DNA of 46,263 nt from Lacrimispora amygdalina (lineage in GTDB: Bacteria; Bacillota; Clostridia; Lachnospirales; Lachnospiraceae), in contig NZ_QOHO01000006.1 of NCBI RefSeq assembly GCF_003432035.1, forward strand, positions 1 through 46,263. Direction: 5' to 3'. Below the pieces are notes generated by a model. The model worked only from the letters and a program-made list of their open reading frames with translations, did no database searches and had not been told where the DNA came from. A program made the translations under genes and the position numbers. Every line of letters begins with the position of its first letter. Position 1 is the first letter of the stretch. This document shows positions 1 through 7,466 of the stretch, piece after piece.

Positions 1-59
1 TAACTTATGGGGGTCAGTTCACTTAGCATCTGTTTTTAAATTTATCCCTGTATTATTTA

Positions 60-1106
60 CTACAACAATTTCTTTACTGATTTTCTGATAATAACGGAAC
101 ATGGCAGTGCAACTTCACCAGACTGGTTTTCTGTCTGTTCTTCGTCCCCGTCTAATGACCGGATCAGTAACTCTGCCGCCTTTTTTCCAATCTCTTTTAA
201 AGGGAGTGCTGCAGTGGTCAGCGAAGGACGGAAATACTGTGCAATCACCTGATCGTCAAATCCCACCACGGAGATATCCTCCGGGGCTTCCAGTTCATTC
301 TCTTCCAGATAATCATAAACTCCCCCTGCAATCACATCTGATAAGCAGAAAATCGCCGTAACGTTCTTTTTTATCAGTATTTTTGCACCCTCATAACCGC
401 ATTCCCGGTCCCAGTTTCCATAGCATACCAGGTCCGGATTGTAAAAGATCTGCCTGTCAAACAAAGCTCTCTGATAACCGAGAAGCCGCTTATCCATATG
501 GATGTTGTCTTTCCTGCCTCCGATAATACCAATCCGCCTGTGTCCCATTTTCAGAAGATATTCCGTCATATCATATCCCCCCTTCTCATCATCGATGACA
601 ACGGAAGGGAACTCAGGCGTATGGGTATAGCCGTATGTCATGACTGCAGGGATTTTAAAATCCCGGGCAAAACAGCGCATATTTCTGGCATGGCCGGGTA
701 CATAGATGATCCCGTCTACTTTAATTGACAGGAGTTCCTGAATCGCCGGATTTAAAACAGAATTATATTCCTCTTCATCATGATACCATTGTTCATTCCA
801 TCTGGCATACAACCGGAGATTCACCATAATTGTTCTGTAGTTTTTGGCTTCGCAATAAGACATAATGCTTTCAATAATTATGGGCGTGGAAAAAAGTGAA
901 ATGTCCTCGGCTATAATTCCGATTAATTTAGTCTTCTTTTTACGCAGTCCCTGGGCTATATAGTTGGGCTGATAACCGGTTTCCCTTATTACCTGTAATA
1001 CCTTCTGCCTGGTCTCCTCGCTCACTTTTGGTATCCCGTTTAAAATATTGGATACCGTCGATACGGATACGTCACATCTTTTTGCAATTTCCTTTAATGT
1101 CACCAT
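60..1106 (-). CDS. LacI-family transcriptional regulator
   Basis: A 348-residue LacI/GalR-type repressor. Residues 3-23 form the N-terminal helix-turn-helix (LKEIAKRCDVSVSTVSNILNG) with the hinge helix following, and the rest is a periplasmic-binding-protein-like ligand domain starting near KLIGIIAEDIS. Such proteins bind palindromic operators and release on binding a sugar or sugar phosphate. The start is the ATG preceded by AAAAGGGG about 10 bases upstream. It is the last minus-strand gene before the window edge, so any targets may lie outside. The nearest glycosidase (4374-6110) is separated by unrelated genes, and nothing shows that it is the target. Family assignment is certain; the ligand is unknown. 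Confidence 0.95.
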   Translation of the reverse strand: MVTLKEIAKRCDVSVSTVSNILNGIPKVSEETRQKVLQVIRETGYQPNYIAQGLRKKKTKLIGIIAEDISLFSTPIIIESIMSYCEAKNYRTIMVNLRLYARWNEQWYHDEEEYNSVLNPAIQELLSIKVDGIIYVPGHARNMRCFARDFKIPAVMTYGYTHTPEFPSVVIDDEKGGYDMTEYLLKMGHRRIGIIGGRKDNIHMDKRLLGYQRALFDRQIFYNPDLVCYGNWDRECGYEGAKILIKKNVTAIFCLSDVIAGGVYDYLEENELEAPEDISVVGFDDQVIAQYFRPSLTTAALPLKEIGKKAAELLIRSLDGDEEQTENQSGEVALPCSVIIRKSVKKLL

Positions 1107-1151
1107 GGCTCGTTACCCCTTTTAACAAAAGCTGGCACTTAAATTATCCTG

Positions 1152-1673
1152 TTATTTTTTCCTGCATCGCTCTGCAAGCCCCTTTAAGAAAACTCTGACA
1201 TAACGATCCCCGCAGACCTTGTAATTGCGCTGGCCTTCTCTTCTTAACAGGGCACTTAATTCCCCGTTTGACAGTTCCGCTCCTCCGGCTTTAAAAACTG
1301 CAAGCATATCATCTCCGGTAAAGGCCAGTGCTATTTTAACCTTTTTAAGAAAAACGTTGTTCACATTCCGGTCGTCTTTTATCATAAAATTTGAGTCCTC
1401 GGATTCCCCTGGTTTTGGTTCCTTTTTTCCTCTTTTAAAGATGATAAAACCATTTAAAAATGATTCCAGCATATGATTATTACATATATGATTCACCGGG
1501 GATTGGCTTTCTTTTTTTAACGCAGCGGCATCACTGCTGTCACTGGACTTTAACAGTTCCTGCACATCCGCTTTTGTAAGCGTAACTCCTCCCATTTTAA
1601 AAATCTCCGCCATATCACTGTCTTTGATATCCAGTGCATATCTTAATCTCTTCAATATATCGATATTTTCCAT
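1152..1673 (-). CDS. yehS: DUF1456 family protein (YehS-like)
   Basis: A 173-residue protein made of two copies of the DUF1456 module, at about residues 1-68 and 95-165. Each begins with a pattern like L(K/R)xxRxALDIKDxDMxEIFKxGG or VKIALAFTGDDMLAVFKAGG and ends in a short LL(K/R) helix. The linker is Lys/Glu/Ser-rich. The family is widespread in bacteria (E. coli YehS) but has no established biochemical role. The gene starts 46 bases from the end of LacI and ends a helicase-proximal cluster on the same strand. The internal duplication is the family's normal architecture. Confidence 0.9.
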   Translation of the reverse strand: MENIDILKRLRYALDIKDSDMAEIFKMGGVTLTKADVQELLKSSDSSDAAALKKESQSPVNHICNNHMLESFLNGFIIFKRGKKEPKPGESEDSNFMIKDDRNVNNVFLKKVKIALAFTGDDMLAVFKAGGAELSNGELSALLRREGQRNYKVCGDRYVRVFLKGLAERCRKK

Positions 1674-1723
1674 AAAAACCCCTTTGTATTTAATTTATAT
1701 TCATGCTTTACTATAACACGCCA

Positions 1724-3175
1724 TTAATATTTATCCAATGCTTTTGTTACCTTTAATTGTTTTCCATTTACCGTGGTATGGCTCATGGCTTCCAGCACCA
1801 TTGGTCCTTTACCGTTTAATATTTCCACATAGGTAAGTGTATCCTGAATAGTTATGATTCCGATATCTTCCGCTGACATGCCTTCTAAATTGGACAGGAC
1901 CCCCACAAAGTTCGTTGCTCTGAGTTTCTTTTTCTTACCGCCGTTAAACCGCAGTTTCATAATCCCTTTGTTTAACTGATCGCTTTTCAACTGTCTGATC
2001 TCAGGCGCTGTTTTAATTTTTTTATCAAAAATGAGCCTGGCCTTTGATACCTCGGCTTTCTCATAGACTGCCCGTTTGGTAATCTCAAATCCAATGAATG
2101 CTTCAATCTGCCTGACGAACCGGTCCTGGGATGGAGTCGCCAGCAGAAACGCCTTCCCTTTGTGCCCTGCCCGCCCGGTTCTTCCTGTCCGGTGCACATA
2201 AGTTTCCGCCTCCAGAGGAATATCATAGTTAATAACAAGGGATATCTGATCCACATCAATGCCCCTTGCCGCCACATCCGTAGCAACCAGATACCGGTAC
2301 TGCCCTCTTTTAAACCGGCGTATGGCTAAGTTCCGGTCTGCCTGTTCCATGCCGCCGTGCAGCTTTTGCGGGTGGTAATTCATCTGTTTTAACCGCTCCC
2401 ATACCAGATCCACCCGGTCCTTTGTGCTGCAGAAGATGATACAGCTGTCCGGATTTTCCATAATCGTAATATCAGTAAGCAGTTCAAATTTATCTTCCTC
2501 TGACGTAATAAAAAGGGAGTGATCGATATCCGCTGTCATATTCTTTTCCTCATGAATATCGATCTGGACTGGCGTCCTGCTCTCATTCAATGACAGATCT
2601 TTTATTTTATGAGGCATCGTGGCAGAAAACAGTATGGTAACCCTGTGCTTAGGAAGCTCTTTTATAATTTCCTCTACCTGGTCAATAAATCCCATATCCA
2701 GCATCCGGTCCGCCTCATCTATGACCAGGCAGCTGATCATACTTAAAGGCAGAGTCCCTTTTCTTATATGATCCATCACACGCCCGGGAGTGCCCACTGC
2801 TACATGCGTTTTTTGCTTTAACTCTGTCTTCTCAACAGCAAACGGATGGCCGCCATAGATTGCTGCTGCTTTTATCCGTTTGAACCGTCCGATGTTGGTA
2901 AAGTCCTCTTTCACCTGAACCGCCAGTTCTCTTGTGGGAGTAAGAACCAGTGCCTGGGGTTTGTTTTCCAGCCAGTCAATCATCTCACAGATGGGAATTG
3001 CATAGGCAGCGGTTTTCCCGCTGCCTGTCTTTGCTTTCACAATAAGGTCTTTTTTTTCTAATGCCAGTGGAATGACACGTTCCTGAACTTCCGTGGGTAT
3101 TTCATAATCCAAAACACGAAGTGCCTTTTGGATTTCGTTGCTCAAAGAAAAACTGCCGAATTTATTCTGAATCAT
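1724..3175 (-). CDS. dbpA: DEAD-box RNA helicase, DbpA/YxiN type
   Basis: A 483-residue ATP-dependent RNA helicase. All core motifs are visible: KTGSGKT (Walker A), [24 protein letters not shown] (the DEAD motif), SAT, then the second RecA domain with [10 protein letters not shown] and [10 protein letters not shown]. The last ~75 residues, from [20 protein letters not shown], are the DbpA RNA-binding domain, which in B. subtilis YxiN and E. coli DbpA recognises hairpin 92 of 23S rRNA. A role in 50S subunit assembly is therefore likely. The sequence resembles YxiN closely throughout. The start overlaps no neighbour; a short dyad (3204-3210 with 3223-3229) lies in its leader. Confidence 0.95.
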   Translation of the reverse strand: MIQNKFGSFSLSNEIQKALRVLDYEIPTEVQERVIPLALEKKDLIVKAKTGSGKTAAYAIPICEMIDWLENKPQALVLTPTRELAVQVKEDFTNIGRFKRIKAAAIYGGHPFAVEKTELKQKTHVAVGTPGRVMDHIRKGTLPLSMISCLVIDEADRMLDMGFIDQVEEIIKELPKHRVTILFSATMPHKIKDLSLNESRTPVQIDIHEEKNMTADIDHSLFITSEEDKFELLTDITIMENPDSCIIFCSTKDRVDLVWERLKQMNYHPQKLHGGMEQADRNLAIRRFKRGQYRYLVATDVAARGIDVDQISLVINYDIPLEAETYVHRTGRTGRAGHKGKAFLLATPSQDRFVRQIEAFIGFEITKRAVYEKAEVSKARLIFDKKIKTAPEIRQLKSDQLNKGIMKLRFNGGKKKKLRATNFVGVLSNLEGMSAEDIGIITIQDTLTYVEILNGKGPMVLEAMSHTTVNGKQLKVTKALDKY

Positions 3176-3304
3176 TTTTGTTCCTCTCGTTCCGTTAATA
3201 CGGTGCAGTCATATAATTTCAGGACTGCATGTGAACATTCTATCATCTCATTGGGCAACTAACAACCGTAACTTGATTTTACTGCCATTTTTCGTACTTT
3301 ATGA

Positions 3305-3781
3305 TTATAAATTCGGTCTTTCCTTCAGTTTCCTTAGGGCTTCTTCCATATTTCTGTTATCTGTTTTCTCTTTCAGATACGTTATTGCTGTTCCTGATAA
3401 AAATAAAATTCCAAATCCAGCTAAAAACAGCGCCCAGGGCTGCCACATATTCACCGGAAACCACCCAAAGCTATAAATAAATACAGCAATTACTGCAATA
3501 ACCGTGATCAGCAGCATAGCCGTGCGGACCGCAATGGAAGCCCTTTTTACAATCACATCATTAAAATAGAGAAATCTCGCTCCTGTTATCAGCAATGATA
3601 CAATAAGAAACTGTAACATGGTATCTGCTGAAAGCCCTTTGCCCCCCAGGGAAAACATACTGGAAATTTCTTTCGCACTATCCCCAATCATAACACATAT
3701 CAGATTTAAAATAACCACTGTAACTCCGAACAGGCAGAACCCCTGCGCCAAAAAATCAAAAATAGTTTTCTTATTCTGCAT
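3305..3781 (-). CDS. DUF3021 membrane protein
   Basis: A 158-residue integral membrane protein with four predicted hydrophobic segments (around residues 12-30, 50-68, 83-105 and 115-133) and a charged C-terminal tail. DUF3021 proteins typically occur immediately downstream of a LytTR DNA-binding gene, exactly as here: the upstream stop codon TAA is directly followed by this ATG. They are thought to act as membrane partners that sense or modulate the LytTR regulator; no enzymatic activity is known. The recurring pairing supports the family call more than any catalytic motif does. Confidence 0.85.
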   Translation of the reverse strand: MQNKKTIFDFLAQGFCLFGVTVVILNLICVMIGDSAKEISSMFSLGGKGLSADTMLQFLIVSLLITGARFLYFNDVIVKRASIAVRTAMLLITVIAVIAVFIYSFGWFPVNMWQPWALFLAGFGILFLSGTAITYLKEKTDNRNMEEALRKLKERPNL

Positions 3782-4222
3782 TTATTTAACCCCCAGTCTC
3801 TTCTTAAATTCATCCGCATACTGTCTGGATACAATTAACTGTTCTCCATTCTCCATCGTCACTTTTATTCTTCTGTCAAATTCTGCTTTCAGCGACTTAA
3901 TGTGTTTTAGATTCACGATACATGACTTTCCTGCCCTGAAAAATCCAAATTGTTCAAATTGTTCTTCCAACTCGTAAAGTTTCATCTCCGTTTCATATAC
4001 ATTATCTGCCGTGTATACAAACGTTTTTTTATCAACCGTTTCAATATAAAGCAGCTCTAAAATATCAAGAAAAAATGTTTCATTTCCATTTACCGCTGCC
4101 AGCTGGTTCTCTAATACCTTTAATCTTGAAATAATTTTTTCGACCTCAGGTGTTATTGCACTGCACACAATCGTAATTTCCGTATCCTTTACCGTTTCAT
4201 TTGTCTGGATTGTAATTTTCAA
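3782..4222 (-). CDS. LytTR-family DNA-binding regulator
   Basis: A 146-residue stand-alone LytTR regulator. The C-terminal ~100 residues carry the LytTR fold signature (YIETVDKKTFVYT, then FFRAGKSCIVNLKHI and VSRQYADEFKKRLG). The N-terminal ~45 residues are short and are not a receiver domain, so it is not a classical two-component response regulator. LytTR proteins bind paired imperfect direct repeats through beta strands. It is immediately followed by a DUF3021 membrane protein and the pair is very probably co-transcribed, giving a membrane-linked regulatory unit. The ATG is preceded by a GGGGGGAG-type ribosome site. Targets are not identifiable here. Confidence 0.9.
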   Translation of the reverse strand: MKITIQTNETVKDTEITIVCSAITPEVEKIISRLKVLENQLAAVNGNETFFLDILELLYIETVDKKTFVYTADNVYETEMKLYELEEQFEQFGFFRAGKSCIVNLKHIKSLKAEFDRRIKVTMENGEQLIVSRQYADEFKKRLGVK

Positions 4223-4320
4223 GGCTGCTCCCCCCTTTCAAATTCAATATATCAAATTTAAATGAGAGGTACAATATGGCAGGAAGCAAGTTGCCGGTTT
4301 TTAAAACCATCATGCCAGAC

Positions 4321-4354
4321 AGGGCACCCTGTCCAATATCTGACAGGGTGCCCT
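4321..4354. terminator. 13-bp perfect hairpin after the lectin-glycosidase gene
   Basis: AGGGCACCCTGTC and its exact complement GACAGGGTGCCCT flank an 8-base loop. It sits 20 bases beyond the glycosidase stop codon, between that gene and the LytTR gene. There is no immediate T-tract on either strand; on the minus strand TTTTAAAAA follows only about 14 bases later. It is a candidate terminator or mRNA 3' stabiliser. Confidence 0.55.
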
Positions 4355-4373
4355 ATTCATGCTGCTGCTCCTA

Positions 4374-6110
4374 TTATGGCGCAGTAATCTGCCACTGCTG
4401 GTTATACCCGTTGTTGCTGCTCCACTGGATTACATTTCCGCCATCAGCCCCGGAGCCCTTTTCTACATCCAGAAGCTTGCCGCTGTTTACATTTACAAGA
4501 TTGTAATAGCCATTTCCCAGATCAATTAAGTTCCATCTCTGATTATTCTGTCCGTTGTCCATCCACTGGATTACGTCGGCTCCGTCCTCTTTTGAATTCT
4601 TATAAACATCCAGAACCTTACCGCTCTTTGTATTGCTCAGTTTATACCCATTCCCTGTATCTGTCAGGATCCATTTCTGATTATTCTGACCGCTATAACC
4701 CCACTGAATCACGTCAGCTCCGTCTGCGGTGGATCCGTTGGCAACATCCAGCGCTTTTCCGCTGCCCCTGTTAATCAGTTTATAAGTCTCTCCGGAAACA
4801 ATCCCCGTATCTGTTCCAGTTCCGGGAGTAATATAGATCCGGTAACCGGAACTATTGTTGCAGCCGGATAAATTTACGGAAATCTGCCCGTTTACAACAG
4901 GATAATTGGAAGAAGACAGTACAACCGGCCCTCTGGATACGGTATCTTTGCTCACCCAGTCTATCTTTTCCACTTTAACAGATGCAGTGGAACCGATAAA
5001 GGAAGGCAGGTTTTTGAAGGTTGTATTCACAGTCCCGTCATTGGGACCTCCAAAAATAAAGCTTACGTATCTCGCACTGGAATCAACGCATGCTGCACCA
5101 TCTACAAGATCGCTGTCATCGCCTGGCGGAGTAACGAAAACCATGTTTCCCGTCATATCTCCATACCATTTATAAAAATACCATCCTGCACCTTTTTCCG
5201 TATTGGTTGCAAGAAGACTGCCAAGCCTTCCGGGAGTGGGTACAAACCACCAGGTGATACAGGCGCTTTCCACCTTATGGCGTTCAAACTTTGCAATAAA
5301 GCGGGCGGATGATCCCGGCTGGCCTTCCAGATCGTGATTTGGATCGCAGTATTCATTGATACTGATTGGCAGCGGGTTAATTCCCAGTGAAACCTCCAGA
5401 GCCCGGTAAGTTCTAAGGTTGGGGGCAATTGTCTTCGGTCCGCCTGACAACTCATGCCAGCTCATAATATCCGGAAGACAGTGATTGGCTTTGCAAAAAG
5501 TCAGGAAATCTTTCATGCGGGAATTGTTGTAATAGCTCTCACAGGGTCCTATAATTTTGGCGCCTGGGTCATTGGCACGGATCACATCATAGGTCTGTTT
5601 CCACATGTCATTAAAACTTCCGTTGGACGAATTCCAGGTTCCCCCTGGCTCGTTCCAGATTTCATAACCATAATAATTATTACGGCCCGATGCTTTCTTA
5701 TCGTTAATAAAAGATTTCACCTGATTCAGCCAGCTGGTCATTCCCGGCCAGCGGTACGGCCAGCCAGGCAGCATATCAGCTAAATCAATGGATACTCTTG
5801 CACTGGGAACAGACGCAAGCTTCTGTGATACCAGAATCGCATCTCCAAACGGATGCTGATTTCCTCCGCCGCCCCTGGCAGGATTTCTCATAACATAGGG
5901 CTTTAAGGGTGCTACAAGGCCGTTTATATCAGCCGGAATACTTTCTGTCATTCCGTACAGAGAGCCATTGGCACAATGTGTCACTTCTCTGAGTACATTG
6001 GCACAATCTACTGTCATTACATTTGCCGCCAGTGCCGGAATCTCAGGCACCATGGAAAACCCCAACATAAAGCTGAGTACAAAGGCCAGCACTCTTTTAA
6101 TTTTTAGCAT
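4374..6110 (-). CDS. Secreted clan GH-A (GH39-like) glycosidase with ricin-type lectin domain
   Basis: A 578-residue secreted enzyme. The ATG chosen has GAGGAGGA just upstream; a longer TTG start lacks one. Residues 1-29 are a Sec signal peptide ending ALAA. The catalytic half is clan GH-A: the acid/base candidate is E154 in YEIWNEPGG, and the nucleophile candidate is E253 in ISINEYC. It most resembles GH39-type beta-xylosidases and relatives. A Gly/Ser/Thr linker leads to a C-terminal beta-trefoil (CBM13/ricin B) from about residue 440, with three repeats each ending in a Q-x-W or NQQW motif and each containing DGADVIQW or a close variant. Likely role: cleavage of plant cell-wall or host glycans outside the cell. 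The exact GH family is uncertain. Confidence 0.82.
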   Translation of the reverse strand: MLKIKRVLAFVLSFMLGFSMVPEIPALAANVMTVDCANVLREVTHCANGSLYGMTESIPADINGLVAPLKPYVMRNPARGGGGNQHPFGDAILVSQKLASVPSARVSIDLADMLPGWPYRWPGMTSWLNQVKSFINDKKASGRNNYYGYEIWNEPGGTWNSSNGSFNDMWKQTYDVIRANDPGAKIIGPCESYYNNSRMKDFLTFCKANHCLPDIMSWHELSGGPKTIAPNLRTYRALEVSLGINPLPISINEYCDPNHDLEGQPGSSARFIAKFERHKVESACITWWFVPTPGRLGSLLATNTEKGAGWYFYKWYGDMTGNMVFVTPPGDDSDLVDGAACVDSSARYVSFIFGGPNDGTVNTTFKNLPSFIGSTASVKVEKIDWVSKDTVSRGPVVLSSSNYPVVNGQISVNLSGCNNSSGYRIYITPGTGTDTGIVSGETYKLINRGSGKALDVANGSTADGADVIQWGYSGQNNQKWILTDTGNGYKLSNTKSGKVLDVYKNSKEDGADVIQWMDNGQNNQRWNLIDLGNGYYNLVNVNSGKLLDVEKGSGADGGNVIQWSSNNGYNQQWQITAP

Positions 6111-6134
6111 ACATATCCTCCTCAATAATTTTGT

Positions 6135-6148
6135 TTGAATGCATTCAA
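6135..6148. promoter_or_regulatory. Perfect 14-bp palindrome upstream of the glycosidase
   Basis: TTGAATGCATTCAA lies 24 bases upstream of the glycosidase ATG, in its presumed leader or promoter. It is a perfect dyad and a plausible repressor operator. The cognate regulator is not evident: it does not match the MarR-type operator found a few hundred bases away. Confidence 0.45.
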
Positions 6149-6196
6149 TTAATAAAAAGTAATATGGCCTGAATATGTAAACAGATACCGGATATT

Positions 6197-6601
6197 TTAT
6201 TTAATCTCACTACAATATTTTTCTAAGGCCAAAACAGCCTCGTCACTGATAAAATGCTCTATTTTACAGGCATCTTTACTGGCTGTCTCCTCATTAACCT
6301 TACAGCATGCAACCAAAAATTGTTTCAGCAGCTGATATTTGGCTGTAATCCTTTTACCCTGTGTACGCCCTTCATCAGTGAGACAGATTTCACCGCCTAA
6401 CGGTTTCACTACCAGTCCTTTCTCCTGCAATATTGTTATGGCATTATTTACACTTGGCTTGGAAACTCCTAAATAAACAGCAAGATCAATGGAACGTACT
6501 GCCTCCTCCTTCTCTGATAACAGGAATATGGCCTTTAAATATTCCTCCTTTGATGGGCTGAGTTTTTTCTCTGAACTATAATGCATATTTTGATACATCA
6601 C
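6197..6601 (-). CDS. DtxR/MntR-family metal-responsive regulator
   Basis: A 134-residue winged-helix regulator: the N-terminal HTH spans residues ~17-75 (LSPSKEEYLKAIF, then LGVSKPSVNNAITILQEKGLV) and the dimerisation helices follow. The metal-site segment reads C112-K-I-E115-H116, the Cys-x-x-Glu-His arrangement of iron-type DtxR. The His that follows Tyr-Arg in MntR (H77) is replaced by Tyr here, and the MntR E11 position is Lys. A classical manganese MntR site is therefore not intact. There is no SH3-like third domain, as in short clostridial members. It is preceded by AAGGAGG and a promoter whose spacer and -10 are covered by the MarR-type operator, so a MarR protein probably controls it. 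Confidence 0.88.
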   Translation of the reverse strand: MMYQNMHYSSEKKLSPSKEEYLKAIFLLSEKEEAVRSIDLAVYLGVSKPSVNNAITILQEKGLVVKPLGGEICLTDEGRTQGKRITAKYQLLKQFLVACCKVNEETASKDACKIEHFISDEAVLALEKYCSEIK

Positions 6602-6620
6602 AAATCCTCCTTAGTGCAAA

Positions 6621-6650
6621 AATGAGTATAGTTGCCATACACTTTCATAC
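6621..6650 (-). promoter_or_regulatory. Promoter of the DtxR-type gene with MarR-type operator (copy 1)
   Basis: On the minus strand, TTGTAT and TATACT are separated by 16 bases. An imperfect dyad with arms AAAGTGTATGG and CTATACTCATT (3-base centre) covers the spacer and the -10. It matches the perfect operator upstream of the small unknown gene at most arm positions. Confidence 0.7.
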
Positions 6651-6654
6651 AAAT

Positions 6655-6903
6655 TTATTTATCACGTTTTTTTGGTTCCCATTCAATATCAAATAAATTC
6701 ATCGGGGGAAAAAGGGGGAATTCATATGGATTAAAGCAAAAAGTTCCATATGAAGTAAATGCCTGATAAATAGTTCGTAAAGCTCTTTCGTCTGCTGCTA
6801 ATTTTTGTTTATACCCCCGCTCATCAACTTCACTGGCTCCAGGTATGCTATATGGTTTTGATATTTTTTTCCTTTTAATGTTAGTACCTCCTAACTCAAT
6901 CAC
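6655..6903 (-). CDS. Small protein of unknown function under a MarR-type operator
   Basis: An 82-residue open frame starting at GTG. I do not recognise the family. The N-terminus is basic (IKRKKISKPY), the middle is charged and helical (KLAADERALRTIYQAF), and the C-terminus is rich in aromatic residues and proline (FNPYEFPLFPP), ending WEPKKRDK. There is no signal peptide or transmembrane segment. It lies alone between the MarR and DtxR-type genes, with its own promoter and a perfect 25-bp operator. The GTG is 6 bases after the predicted -10, which would make the mRNA leaderless. An internal GGAGG precedes codon 9 (ATT), so a 74-residue ATT-initiated form is also possible. The dedicated operator is the best evidence that it is a real gene. 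Confidence 0.6.
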   Translation of the reverse strand: MIELGGTNIKRKKISKPYSIPGASEVDERGYKQKLAADERALRTIYQAFTSYGTFCFNPYEFPLFPPMNLFDIEWEPKKRDK

Positions 6904-6907
6904 GCAA

Positions 6908-6937
6908 AATGTGTATGGGTACCATACACATTGTCAA
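6908..6937 (-). promoter_or_regulatory. Promoter with perfect MarR-type operator (copy 2)
   Basis: A consensus TTGACA -35 (minus strand, complement at 6932-6937) is followed by a perfect dyad whose arms AATGTGTATGG and CCATACACATT are separated by GTA. The dyad fills the spacer and -10 area (best -10 TACACA, a weak match). Binding here would block RNA polymerase. Confidence 0.75.
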
Positions 6938-6941
6938 AATT

Positions 6942-7415
6942 TTATTCCCCAAAATTATCATTAAAACGTTTTACTTTACTGATCATAGATGAAAAAAAGT
7001 CTGATAAAAATTTTAAATCGTGCTCTGAAGCATCTTCCAGCTGTTCTTCAACCATACTGTTTAAGATCGTATGGTAATGCATATGATTGCCATGAGCCTT
7101 TTTGCCCTTTTCAGTCAGATACAACGAATACCTGGACAAGTTAAGATCATCGACTTCCTTTATAACCAGAGCCTTTCTCTCCAGCTTTTTGAGAATTTCA
7201 GAAACAGCTCCTTTCGTCACTCCCAGGATATCGGCTAATCCACCTACATGGACACCCGGATGCTCCGCAATAGCCATTATTACATGTATCTCAGAATGAA
7301 AAATCGGCACATCTGTTCCGTAGTAACGGGTCTTCTTATCCAGTTCAATCAAAGCAGAAGCAAAATGAAGCGAATCGTATGCAATTTGATGTTTATTTGT
7401 TGTGATTTTATCCAT
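6942..7415 (-). CDS. MarR-family transcriptional regulator
   Basis: A 157-residue winged-helix repressor. The recognition region reads HVGGLADILGVTKGAVSEILKKLERKALV, followed by the wing (DLNLSRYSLYLTEKG). MarR proteins bind 16-25 bp palindromes as dimers and release on binding small phenolics or metals, or on oxidation. Its own promoter (TTGACA, 17 bases, TATACT) is overlapped by the same operator found upstream of the next two genes, which implies autorepression and control of a three-gene regulon. No Shine-Dalgarno precedes the ATG, and the -10 ends only six bases upstream, so the transcript is probably leaderless. The next in-frame ATG falls inside the conserved domain, so a later start is unlikely. 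Confidence 0.92.
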   Translation of the reverse strand: MDKITTNKHQIAYDSLHFASALIELDKKTRYYGTDVPIFHSEIHVIMAIAEHPGVHVGGLADILGVTKGAVSEILKKLERKALVIKEVDDLNLSRYSLYLTEKGKKAHGNHMHYHTILNSMVEEQLEDASEHDLKFLSDFFSSMISKVKRFNDNFGE

Positions 7416-7420
7416 ACCAC

Positions 7421-7450
7421 AAGTATATGGTTACTATACGCTTTTGTCAA
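7421..7450 (-). promoter_or_regulatory. MarR autoregulatory promoter/operator (copy 3)
   Basis: TTGACA and TATACT on the minus strand are spaced exactly 17 bases. The dyad with arms AAGCGTATAG and CCATATACTT (centre TAA) lies across the spacer and -10. It shares the GTATRG...CCATA(C/T)AC core with the two sites upstream of the neighbouring genes. Confidence 0.75.
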
Positions 7451-7466
7451 GTCATAATCTATGCCT

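Noticed and set aside
5153-5455. 100-residue minus-strand frame inside the glycosidase gene
   Set aside because: It is an alternative frame of the real gene, which has a signal peptide, catalytic motifs and lectin repeats.
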